Source: JALXCG01 sp026991065 [NCBI: Gemmatimonadota bacterium] (GTDB lineage Bacteria; GCA-2686955). From it: DNA of 5,596 nt. Both the position numbers and the translations under genes were made by a program. The notes below the pieces were generated by a model. That model saw only the letters and a program-made list of their open reading frames with translations. It did no database searches and was not told the origin of the DNA. Below, one piece after another: positions 1 through 5,596 of the stretch (the stretch's first letter is position 1; the number at the start of each line of letters is the position of its first letter). The stretch is from assembly GCA_026991065.1 (NCBI GenBank), contig JALXCG010000502.1, forward strand, positions 1 through 5,596, written 5' to 3'.

Positions 1-933
1 GATGAGGATGGTGTCTTCACCGAGCCCGAAGTGATTCAGTACGTCAACGATCTGCAGCGTGAGTTGGAACGGCACAGCAACGTGGGCGCGACCTCTTCGG
101 TGGCGGATGTGGTGCGCAAGGTGCGCTTTCAGCTCAAGGGAGAGAAGCCGGAAGAGGCGATTCTTCCGCAGTCCCGCGAAGAGGCGGCGCAGTATCTCTT
201 CCTCTACGAGATGAGCGGCGGCGATCCGGAGGACCTTTACAAATTCATCTCTCCCGAGTATGACAAGGCCAACATCTGGGTGCAGATGCACGCGGGTGAG
301 AATCAGCAGGTCTCCGCCGTGGTGGCGCGGGCCGATGCGTGGATCGCCGATCATCCGGCGCCGCGGGGCGTGGTTCTGCACTGGGCGGGTTTGCCCTACA
401 TCAATGTGGTCTGGCAGGAGAAGATGGTGGCCGGCATGGGCAAGGCGCTGGCCGGCTCGGTGCTGGTCGTGCTGATCATGATGATCGGGCTCTTCCGCTC
501 GCTGAAGCTGGGGCTGATCTCAATGATTCCGCTGAGCGCCGCGATCGCCATGTGCTACGCCTTCCTCGGCTTCTCGGGGCGCCCCTACGACATGCCGGTG
601 GCGGTGCTTTCCAGCCTCTCGCTGGGCCTGGCGGTGGATTTCGCAATCCACTACCTGCAGCGTGGGCGGGAGATCTACCGCGAAGAGAAGGGGGATTTCG
701 AAAAGACGATGTTCCGCTTCTATGAGGGACCGGCTCACGCGCTGGTGCGCAACATCGTGGTGATCGCCATCGGTTTTGTGCCCATGTTCTTCTCCAGCCT
801 GATCCCCTACATCACAGTGGGTGCCTTCTTCTTCGCCATCATGGTGATTGCCGGCACGACCACGCTTTTCTCCCTGCCGGCGGTTTTGAGCCTGAGTCCG
901 CGCACCTTCTTCGGTGAAGTAAAGGAGTCGTGA
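1..933 (+). CDS. MMPL/RND-superfamily transporter, C-terminal part (5' end outside window)
   Basis: The frame is open from base 1 and ends at TGA 931-933, giving 310 residues; the GTG at 31 is an internal Val, because the residues before it (DEDGVFTEPE) continue the family pattern of a periplasmic loop. What is seen: a soluble stretch up to about residue 140, then five hydrophobic segments at about residues 146-166, 169-191, 197-219, 250-268 and 272-298. The segment with GLAVDFAIHYLQR carries the in-membrane Asp (residue 213) followed by His and Arg, typical of MMPL/RND exporters. This matches the last periplasmic loop and final five helices of a 12-helix RND protein. Such proteins use proton motive force to move lipids or hydrophobic compounds. 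It is followed by LolA-like and beta-barrel genes, which supports an envelope lipid-transport role. Substrate unknown. The family call is firm; a specific subfamily (for example HpnN-like) cannot be assigned from this fragment. Confidence 0.9.
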   Translation, partial: DEDGVFTEPEVIQYVNDLQRELERHSNVGATSSVADVVRKVRFQLKGEKPEEAILPQSREEAAQYLFLYEMSGGDPEDLYKFISPEYDKANIWVQMHAGENQQVSAVVARADAWIADHPAPRGVVLHWAGLPYINVVWQEKMVAGMGKALAGSVLVVLIMMIGLFRSLKLGLISMIPLSAAIAMCYAFLGFSGRPYDMPVAVLSSLSLGLAVDFAIHYLQRGREIYREEKGDFEKTMFRFYEGPAHALVRNIVVIAIGFVPMFFSSLIPYITVGAFFFAIMVIAGTTTLFSLPAVLSLSPRTFFGEVKES

Positions 934-1000
934 CGGAGTCCGTGGCACGAGTTTTTCCCCTGGATTGTTCCTTCAAGAAACAGAGAAAACACAGAAAGCA

Positions 1001-1007
1001 AAAGGAG
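1001..1007 (+). promoter_or_regulatory. Ribosome binding site deciding the start of the LolA-like gene
   Basis: AAAGGAG lies six bases before ATG 1014. It sits at the end of an A-rich, G/C-poor stretch (about 971-1005) unlike the surrounding DNA, as expected for an unstructured translation start region. It makes 1014 the start rather than the upstream GTG at 930. Confidence 0.8.
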
Positions 1008-1013
1008 TTTGCA

Positions 1014-1853
1014 ATGCAACGACGTTTCCATCCTGCTCAATGGGCACGCGGCCTGATGTTGACCGCCGGCGCGGCGCTGCTTTTCGGCGGCGCGGGCGCC
1101 GGAAGCGCCACGGCGGCGACGCCGAGCGCTGAAGAGATCATGAAAGAGTCCCACTTGGCGCAGTACTATGCCGGCAACTCCGGACGCGCAAATGTGGAGA
1201 TGAAGATCGTCAAGAAGGGCAAAGAGCGGCGGCGCGAGTTCGTGATCATCCGCAAGGATATGGAAGAGGGCGGCGATCAGCGCTTCTATGTCTATTTCAA
1301 GGCGCCCGGGGATGTGCGGCGGATGAGCTTCCTGGCCTGGAAGAACCCCCACGGCGAGGATGCCCGTTGGATCTATGTGCCGGCGATCGACCTGGTGCGG
1401 CAGATCTCGGCGCGCGACAAGTTCTCCAGTTTCGCCGGCAGTGACTTCACCTATGAAGATGTGAGCGGGCGCCATTGGCTGGAAGACACGCACACCTTGA
1501 AAGGTGAAGAGACGCTCAACGGAACCGCCACTTACGTGGTGGAGTCGGTTCCCGCCAAGGGGCACAAGTCCTCCTACACACGGCGCGTGACCTGGGTGGA
1601 CAAGACCACCAAGCTGCCGCTCAAGTCGGAGTACTACGGCAAGGGCGACAAGTTGGAGCGGGTCTTCGAGGTGACCGGTGTCGCCGAGATCGGCGGTCAC
1701 CCGACGGTGATCAGCCAGACCATGGAGAACGTAAAGAAAAAGAGCAAGAGCACGGTCGAGTTCAAGGATATCGAATACGACGTCGACGTGGATGATTCGG
1801 TGTTTACCGAAGATCGTCTGCGGACTCCCCCACGCGATCTGATCGGAGGTTGA
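1014..1853 (+). CDS. LolA-like outer membrane lipoprotein-sorting-type protein (TP_0789-like domain)
   Basis: A 279-residue protein. Residues 1-34 form a signal peptide: basic start (MQRRFHPAQWARG), hydrophobic core LMLTAGAALLF, and a small-residue cleavage region SATAA, so the product is periplasmic. The mature part resembles the LolA/LolB-fold family annotated as outer membrane lipoprotein-sorting protein (TP_0789-like). Recognisable features are FYVYFKAPGDVRRMSFLAW (about 91-109), WIYVPAIDLVRQIS (119-132), the family-typical SDFTYED (143-149), a run of alternating beta strands, and the end motif DSVFTEDRLRTPP (261-273). Members bind an acyl chain or lipid in a hydrophobic half-barrel. The gene follows the transporter after an 80-bp gap and is followed at 4 bp by the beta-barrel gene, so it is inferred to be the periplasmic carrier of the system. 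It is not canonical LolA: it is longer and lies with an MMPL transporter. The start is chosen for its Shine-Dalgarno site and signal peptide. Confidence 0.85.
   Translation: MQRRFHPAQWARGLMLTAGAALLFGGAGAGSATAATPSAEEIMKESHLAQYYAGNSGRANVEMKIVKKGKERRREFVIIRKDMEEGGDQRFYVYFKAPGDVRRMSFLAWKNPHGEDARWIYVPAIDLVRQISARDKFSSFAGSDFTYEDVSGRHWLEDTHTLKGEETLNGTATYVVESVPAKGHKSSYTRRVTWVDKTTKLPLKSEYYGKGDKLERVFEVTGVAEIGGHPTVISQTMENVKKKSKSTVEFKDIEYDVDVDDSVFTEDRLRTPPRDLIGG
1844..1850 (+). promoter_or_regulatory. Ribosome binding site of the beta-barrel gene, inside the upstream coding end
   Basis: CGGAGGT lies seven bases before ATG 1858 and overlaps the last codons of the LolA-like gene, whose stop is at 1851-1853. 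This implies coupled translation of the two genes. It also favours ATG 1858 over the in-frame ATG at 1873. Confidence 0.75.
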
Positions 1854-1857
1854 GAGA

Positions 1858-3096
1858 ATGCAGTTCAAGGCGATGAAGTTCTCTTGGCTCGGAGTGATTC
1901 CCGGGTTGGCTCTGCTGGCCGCGACCACCACGACCGCCCAGGCTGAACCGGAGGTTCATGGTTTCGTGGAGGCCGGCTACGGGGCCCAGGTCGATCCGCC
2001 GGAGGGTTCCGATTTCACCCTCCAGGAGCTGCGCACTCAGTTGCAGTTCGCCGATTACAGCGACAAAGGCGAGTTCTTCGCCAGCATCGACGTGCTGCAC
2101 GACCAGGTTCTCCCCGGCAACGAGGTGAGCCTGGGGGTGCGCGAGGCGTGGCTCAAGTTTCTGGCGTTCGACGACCGCCTGGAGGTGAAGGCGGGGCGTC
2201 AGGCGCTGAACTGGGGCACGGGTGATCTGCTCTTCGCCAACGATCTCTTCGGCAAGGATTGGAACTCTTTCTTCATTGGGCGCAAGGATCCCTATCTGAA
2301 GGTGCCGACCGATGCTTTTCGGGTGAATCTGCGGCGGCTGCCGGTGGGAGTGGATCTGGTCTACATTCCGCGCTTCACGGCGGACATCCTGCCCGATCCA
2401 ATGCGTCTGCCAATGGAGTTTCCGGTGCCGCCGGGGATGATCTTCGCGGGCGTCGAGGAGCCACGCGGAGAATTTGGCGACGGCGAGGTGGCCCTGCGAC
2501 TCTATCGACGGCTCGGGGCGGGGACGGCTTCGCTCTACGCCTACAAGGGCTACACCAGTACCCCCGAAGCCGCCCGGGTGGACAGTAGCGGCACATTGAT
2601 GACCGCCTATCACCCGGAGTTGCGGGCCTATGGCGCGAGCATGCGGGGCTCTCTGGCGGGCGGAGTCTATTGGGCGGAAGGCGTCTATCGCGACATTCCG
2701 GACAACCGCGACGGTGCCGATCCGATGCTGCCGGTGGAGCGGGCCGATTTGATTGTGGGTTATGAGCGCTCTTTCGGCGAGGCGGCTTCCTGGGAGTTGC
2801 AGTATTACGGCGCGTTCGAATTGGAAGACCGGCCGGGGCTGGAGGCGACCGATCGCCACCTGGTGACGCTGCGGCTGGAGAAGCGCTGGTTGGATGAGAC
2901 GCTGCACCTCTCGCTCTTCGCTTTCCACTCACCGGATGACGAGGATGGCCACGTGCGCCCCTATCTCGCTTACGATTACACGGACGAGATCCAGCTCACC
3001 GTGGGCGCCAATCTCTTCTATGGCGACCCGGGAACCCTGTTCGGCGACCTGGATGAGGGCGACAACCTCTATGCGCGGATGCGCTATAGCTTCTGA
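1858..3096 (+). CDS. Outer-membrane beta-barrel protein, porin-like (DUF1302-like style)
   Basis: A 412-residue protein with a signal peptide (MQFKAMKF, a hydrophobic core, cleavage after AQA at residue 29). The mature part is built of alternating amphipathic strands with aromatic girdle residues and ends in RMRYSF; the terminal Phe is the usual signal for BAM-dependent outer-membrane insertion. Residues 113-132 (GRQALNWGTGDLLFANDLFG) resemble the GRQ...WG.GD...D motif of DUF1302 and related barrel proteins that occur beside MMPL transporters. The last strands include ANLFYGDPGTLFGDLDE, then an aromatic-rich end. Repeated acidic turns (DDEDG, DLDEGDN) look like extracellular loops or cation-binding turns. 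Its place four bases after the LolA-like gene suggests it is the outer-membrane partner of the transporter, perhaps an export or import channel. The beta-barrel call is strong; the precise family and substrate are inference. Confidence 0.8.
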   Translation: MQFKAMKFSWLGVIPGLALLAATTTTAQAEPEVHGFVEAGYGAQVDPPEGSDFTLQELRTQLQFADYSDKGEFFASIDVLHDQVLPGNEVSLGVREAWLKFLAFDDRLEVKAGRQALNWGTGDLLFANDLFGKDWNSFFIGRKDPYLKVPTDAFRVNLRRLPVGVDLVYIPRFTADILPDPMRLPMEFPVPPGMIFAGVEEPRGEFGDGEVALRLYRRLGAGTASLYAYKGYTSTPEAARVDSSGTLMTAYHPELRAYGASMRGSLAGGVYWAEGVYRDIPDNRDGADPMLPVERADLIVGYERSFGEAASWELQYYGAFELEDRPGLEATDRHLVTLRLEKRWLDETLHLSLFAFHSPDDEDGHVRPYLAYDYTDEIQLTVGANLFYGDPGTLFGDLDEGDNLYARMRYSF

Positions 3097-3121
3097 CGCG
3101 TAGAAAGTGAGTCGCAAAGGC

Positions 3122-3164
3122 ATCGCGGCCGCTCCCGCCCGGCGAGGGCGAGAGCAGCCGCGAT
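3122..3164 (-). terminator. Hairpin between convergent genes, probable 3' end of the regulator transcript
   Basis: Positions 3122-3140 and 3146-3164 form a 19-position stem with a five-base loop (3141-3145). On the + strand RNA two positions are C-A mismatches (3130/3156 and 3135/3151). On the - strand RNA the same positions become G-U pairs, so the stem is unbroken. It begins six bases after the stop of the minus-strand regulator. The following U-tract is weak (three U in the minus-strand direction), so it may act as a poor intrinsic terminator or a 3'-end stabiliser. It may also serve the + strand operon, whose stop is 25 bases away, but there is no T-run on that side. Confidence 0.6.
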
Positions 3165-3170
3165 CATGCG

Positions 3171-4757
3171 TTAATGCCGGCTCGCATCACCGCTGGCGAG
3201 AGGGGCCGCATCCGAGTCATCGATGTCGGCGTCGGCTTCGGCGTCGGCGTCGGCCTCCTCCTGGGCAAGGCTGCGATCAAAGCTGATGCCGAGGCGGTCG
3301 AGCCGGGAGTAGAGTGTGTTGCGATTGAGCCCGAGCGCGCGGGCGGTCGCCGATACGTTGCCCTTGAAACGGTTGAGTGCCGCCAGGTAAACGGCCGCCG
3401 CGACATCATCGAAGGGCAGCACCGGCATCTCCTCAAAGAACACCGCGATCTGGTGCAAAGCGATATCGGCGGGGTCTCCGGGCGGACTGGCGGCCGAATC
3501 CGCCAAAGTGCTTTCGGCGGGATCAAGGGGCGGGAGATCTTCAAGGGAGAGTTCCAGCGCCTGCCGCGCAACCACACTGCGCAGCGCACACTCGAGCACG
3601 TGGACCAACTCCCGAACATTGCCGGGCCAGGGGCGCCTCACCAATTCAGCGGAGACCTCCGGAGAGAGGTCGTAGCCCTCCCGTTCGACGATCGAAGTGG
3701 CCAGAGCGATCAGCCCCTCGGGACGATCGGTGAGGAGTGGAATGGTATATTCGCGGCCGCCCAGGCACTCCAATAGTTCCGGGACGAAATGCCCCTGCTC
3801 AATCGCCGCGGCAATGGAGCGGGAGGCGGTGGCGATCACCGCCAGATCGCCCTTGCCGGCGCGGAGGGCGGCCGCCAGGCGCAGTTGCAGGTCGGGCGTG
3901 AGGGTATCGACCGCCTCGATCACCAGTGCACCACCGGCCGCGGCTTCGATGGCGCTGCGCCGCGTTGAAGCGATGCCCAGCCCCATGCCGACGTGACCGA
4001 ATAGACGATGGGCGGCACGCTCACGGTCGCCGCAATCGATCCACAGTGTGCGGCCAAAGTGCGACTTCCGTTTTTCCAGCAGGAATTGAGCCAGGCGCGT
4101 CTTGCCAACACCGCCGGCGCCACTCATCAGCACCACCCCGTAGCGGCGGAAGTGACGCAGAAGCGAGCGCCAAACGCGCAGCATGGCAGGGCTCTCGATC
4201 ACGATCTCCGCGGTGGGCGGCGCCGGCATCGAATGAACAGCGATGAAAGCGGGGGCGGCCAACTCGGCGACACGCTCCAGAAAAGCGAGATCCTCCTTAC
4301 TGAAGGCACCCGCTTCACGGCTGTCATAGTAGATGGCGGCCACCGTTTCCAGGGGCGCCACGGGGCGCAGCACCGGAACACAGAGAATCGACTGCAGCCC
4401 CAATTGACGCACGCTCTTGGAGTTCAGATAGTCGTCGTGCTGCGGAGCCTGGCTGAAGAGAACCGGGGCACCTTCATCCAACACCTTGTTGATGATGGTG
4501 CGGCTGACTTCGGCTCGCACCGGCGCGCTCAGATTGGGACTGTGAACAACCAAGGGACCGTCGGCCATGGCAACCGCAGCCGCGCGCAAGTTGCCCTCCC
4601 AGTCGAGCCCGGCATCCTGCAGCGAAGCGAGAATCGCCTGGGCCAGAACCTCGTCCCGGGGAACGCCGAAATCGGTGCTCAGCTTGCGCCCCAAACGGGA
4701 GCGACAGGCTTCGATGAAGTGATCCAGGCGGGTGCGGAGAAGGGTGGAACGAGCCAT
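3171..4757 (-). CDS. GAF / degenerate sigma54-activator-type AAA+ / Fis-HTH transcriptional regulator
   Basis: A 528-residue protein, ATG at 4757-4755, with GAGGA seven bases upstream. Residues about 35-175 resemble a GAF sensor domain (LQSILCVPVL, then TVAAIYYDSREAGAFSKEDLAFLERVAELAAPAF). Residues about 185-400 match the central AAA+ module of NtrC-type enhancer-binding proteins: Walker A GAGGVGKT (213-220), LFGH (252-255), GGALVIEAVDTL in the Walker B place (275-286), sensor I-like VIATAS (307-312), and WPGNVREL (377-384). Residues about 450-491 form a Fis-type helix-turn-helix (GNVSATARALGLNRNTLYSRL). Oddities: GAFTGA is replaced by MGLGIA (258-263), Walker B Asp-Glu by Glu281-Ala282, and the FR..LYYRL finger region by FVPELLECL. 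It can probably bind ATP, but hydrolysis and sigma54 contact are doubtful. It more likely acts as a sigma70-type activator or repressor tuned by a GAF ligand. No receiver domain is present. It is divergent from the sulfatase-like gene, a plausible target. Confidence 0.88.
   Translation of the reverse strand: MARSTLLRTRLDHFIEACRSRLGRKLSTDFGVPRDEVLAQAILASLQDAGLDWEGNLRAAAVAMADGPLVVHSPNLSAPVRAEVSRTIINKVLDEGAPVLFSQAPQHDDYLNSKSVRQLGLQSILCVPVLRPVAPLETVAAIYYDSREAGAFSKEDLAFLERVAELAAPAFIAVHSMPAPPTAEIVIESPAMLRVWRSLLRHFRRYGVVLMSGAGGVGKTRLAQFLLEKRKSHFGRTLWIDCGDRERAAHRLFGHVGMGLGIASTRRSAIEAAAGGALVIEAVDTLTPDLQLRLAAALRAGKGDLAVIATASRSIAAAIEQGHFVPELLECLGGREYTIPLLTDRPEGLIALATSIVEREGYDLSPEVSAELVRRPWPGNVRELVHVLECALRSVVARQALELSLEDLPPLDPAESTLADSAASPPGDPADIALHQIAVFFEEMPVLPFDDVAAAVYLAALNRFKGNVSATARALGLNRNTLYSRLDRLGISFDRSLAQEEADADAEADADIDDSDAAPLASGDASRH
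3225..3254 (+). repeat. Five-copy hexanucleotide tandem repeat inside the regulator's 3' end
   Basis: Five consecutive hexamers read GTCGGC, GTCGGC, TTCGGC, GTCGGC, GTCGGC on the + strand. On the coding (minus) strand they encode ADADAEADAD, part of the acidic tail at about residues 499-518 after the DNA-binding domain. The six-base unit keeps the reading frame, so copy-number change by slippage would alter tail length without a frameshift. Confidence 0.85.
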
Positions 4758-4764
4758 GATGGAT

Positions 4765-4769
4765 TCCTC
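4765..4769 (-). promoter_or_regulatory. Ribosome binding site of the regulator gene
   Basis: On the minus strand GAGGA lies seven bases before ATG 4757. It supports this start; no other in-frame start with a comparable site was seen just upstream. Confidence 0.7.
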
Positions 4770-4893
4770 GTTGCAGTGAGCGCCAACCCGAGTAACGTCA
4801 ACTTTCCGGTGGCGACCGAAAGACGGGCCGCTCTCGATATTGCATGCGATGGGCGTCCGCTCATAGATTAGTGCAGTTGCGCGTTCTCTGAAA

Positions 4894-4915
4894 CGCCGGA
4901 TTGTCGAATCGGGCG
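4894..4915. promoter_or_regulatory. 22-bp near-perfect palindrome, candidate operator or leader hairpin
   Basis: Arms CGCCGGATT (4894-4902) and AATCGGGCG (4907-4915) are inverted repeats matching at 8 of 9 positions around a GTCG spacer. The element ends nine bases before the ATG at 4925 and touches the weak GAAG Shine-Dalgarno-like site (4915-4918). Its size and dyad symmetry suit a dimeric helix-turn-helix protein, for example the divergent Fis-type regulator. In RNA it could fold over the ribosome binding site. Function is inferred. Confidence 0.45.
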
Positions 4916-4924
4916 AAGTTAGTT

Positions 4925-5596
4925 ATGAACGCATCGGTGATGGCCCCCGACAGTCGCGACGGCAGCGATCCGCGGCGCGGCAGAAAGAGCGAGACGGCAG
5001 TGCAACTCCCGGGTTCAAAAATATCTCTCCACTGGGCACGGACGCTCACCGTGAGTGTCGCGGCGCTGCTCGGCGCCATGGGGTGTGGCGCGCCGGAATC
5101 GAAGCCCGGGGCGGTGGAGAGTGGAGTGCCGGTCAATGTGCTCTTCATCCTTCTGGATACGCTACGCCCCGATATTCTCGGTGCCTACGGCGGCAGCCCC
5201 AGAGTGGCACCGACGCTGGACTCACTCGCCCAGGCGGGATTGGTCTGCGACGAACTCTACAGCCAGGCGCCCTGGACCCGACCGGCGGTCGGCGCGCTGC
5301 TCACTTCCCGCTATCCGCAGGAGTTGGGGATCGACCACGGCGGTCACAATGGGGTGATGCAGGCGCTGCCGGATGAGGCACCCTATCTGCCCGAGGCTTT
5401 CCGGGCGGCCGGCTATGCGGTGGCCGCCGTGCAGAGCAACCCGCATCTGAAGATCTGGACCCGCTTCGATCGGGGCTTTCAACCCTACGATTTCATTGCC
5501 GAGCGCCACCGCGATGCGTTTCGCCTGCGCGCCGAAGGGCTGCTGGATTCGCTGGCGACCCATGAAGAGCCCTTCTTTCTCTACGTCCACCTGATG
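4925..5596 (+). CDS. Sulfatase-like (alkaline phosphatase superfamily) lipoprotein, 5' part; runs off the window
   Basis: The frame is open from ATG 4925 to the window end (224 codons, no stop). Residues 70-90 include VNVLFILLDTLRPDILGAYGG, the N-terminal metal-site segment of sulfatase-family hydrolases (Asp78 being the likely metal ligand). SQAPWTRPAVGALLTSRYP (113-131) is the active-site segment, then YLPEAFRAAGYAVAAVQSNPHL and a cut-off FFLYVHLM strand. The nucleophile position is Thr118 rather than Cys/Ser of the FGly motif CxPxR, so this is probably not a classical arylsulfatase; phosphoester or phospho-group transfer chemistry is possible. Residues 36-54 look like a lipoprotein signal with Cys54, but the lipobox AMGC is atypical at -3, and 35 residues precede it. 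GTG 5000 (residue 26) would give a more normal 29-residue signal and is a real alternative start; no strong Shine-Dalgarno site decides. Likely envelope-anchored. The substrate is unknown. Confidence 0.82.
   Translation, partial: MNASVMAPDSRDGSDPRRGRKSETAVQLPGSKISLHWARTLTVSVAALLGAMGCGAPESKPGAVESGVPVNVLFILLDTLRPDILGAYGGSPRVAPTLDSLAQAGLVCDELYSQAPWTRPAVGALLTSRYPQELGIDHGGHNGVMQALPDEAPYLPEAFRAAGYAVAAVQSNPHLKIWTRFDRGFQPYDFIAERHRDAFRLRAEGLLDSLATHEEPFFLYVHLM

Larger units (their letters stand above)
4758..4924. promoter_or_regulatory. Divergent intergenic region with promoters for the regulator and sulfatase-like gene
   Basis: These 167 bp separate two divergent genes and must hold, or adjoin, both promoters. 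No consensus sigma70 promoter stands out. The best + strand sigma70-like pair is TTGCAT (4840-4845) with TAGATT (4864-4869) at 18-bp spacing, which is weak. Other elements are a bulged short hairpin at 4803-4821 (TTTCCGGT / ACCGAAA), an imperfect 12-bp palindrome around GCATGC (4839-4850), and the stronger palindrome at 4894-4915 listed separately. Confidence 0.5.

Noticed and set aside
930-1013. GTG at 930 overlapping the transporter stop (GTGA) as the LolA-like start
   Set aside because: AAAGGAG at 921-927 is only two bases from it, the added residues are basic and would bury the signal peptide, and ATG 1014 has a well-spaced ribosome site.
807-1931. Long minus-strand open frame (374 codons) opposite the transporter end and LolA-like gene
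   Set aside because: It is antisense to a gene with a clear signal peptide, ribosome site and family motifs. Its product has no recognisable domain and is rich in His/Arg/Leu, as expected from high-GC codon shadowing.
1804-2928. Long minus-strand open frame (374 codons) opposite the beta-barrel gene
   Set aside because: It has low-complexity Gln/His/Arg-rich composition without motifs. The + strand frame has a signal peptide and C-terminal beta-barrel signature.
3225-3254. Short tandem repeats as a possible CRISPR or iteron array
   Set aside because: Units are six bases with no spacers and lie inside coding sequence in frame, so this is a coding microsatellite.
4771-4789. Minus-strand TGG...TGCA as a sigma54 promoter for the regulator
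   Set aside because: The GG and GC elements are eight rather than ten bases apart, which does not support sigma54 recognition.
4008-4871. Plus-strand open frame (287 codons) opposite the regulator
   Set aside because: It lies antisense to the GAF and AAA+ coding sequence, has no recognisable domain or good ribosome site, and is a shadow of the regulator frame.
5222-5590. Minus-strand open frame opposite the sulfatase-like gene
   Set aside because: The + strand frame carries clear sulfatase-family motifs over the same bases; the minus-strand product resembles nothing.

Overview
The window is GC-rich, tightly packed bacterial DNA from a Gram-negative (two-membrane) organism. This follows from the content: an RND/MMPL inner-membrane transporter, a periplasmic LolA-like protein, and an outer-membrane beta-barrel ending in Phe. 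The domain style (GAF-AAA+-Fis regulator, non-FGly 'sulfatase' lipoprotein) would fit lineages such as Myxococcota, Krumholzibacteriota or Eisenbacteria, but the sequence alone does not fix the phylum. I see no rRNA, tRNA, CRISPR array or insertion sequence.

Left part (1-3096, + strand): three co-directional genes that look like one operon. They are the C-terminal 310 residues of an MMPL/RND-superfamily transporter (start lies outside the window), a 279-aa LolA-like outer membrane lipoprotein-sorting-type protein with a signal peptide, and a 412-aa outer-membrane beta-barrel protein. Together they cover inner membrane, periplasm and outer membrane, so the likely job is moving a lipid-like or hydrophobic cargo across the envelope. 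The cargo cannot be read from the sequence.

Middle (3097-3170): a short convergent intergenic region with a 43-nt hairpin. As RNA it pairs without interruption only when transcribed from the minus strand.

Right part (3171-4757, - strand): a 528-aa regulator with an N-terminal GAF-like domain, a sigma54-activator-type AAA+ module and a Fis-type helix-turn-helix. The AAA+ module keeps Walker A and WPGNVREL but has lost GAFTGA, the Walker B Asp-Glu and the usual arginine-finger residues. It therefore probably does not work as a normal sigma54 activator. Its C-terminus is an acidic Ala-Asp tail encoded by a hexanucleotide tandem repeat.

Far right (4758-5596): a 167-bp divergent intergenic region, then the start of a sulfatase-like (alkaline phosphatase superfamily) lipoprotein gene that runs off the window end. 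The intergenic region holds a 22-bp near-palindrome just before the sulfatase start and a partial -24/-12-like sequence. The divergent layout suggests, without proving, that the degenerate regulator controls the sulfatase-like gene.
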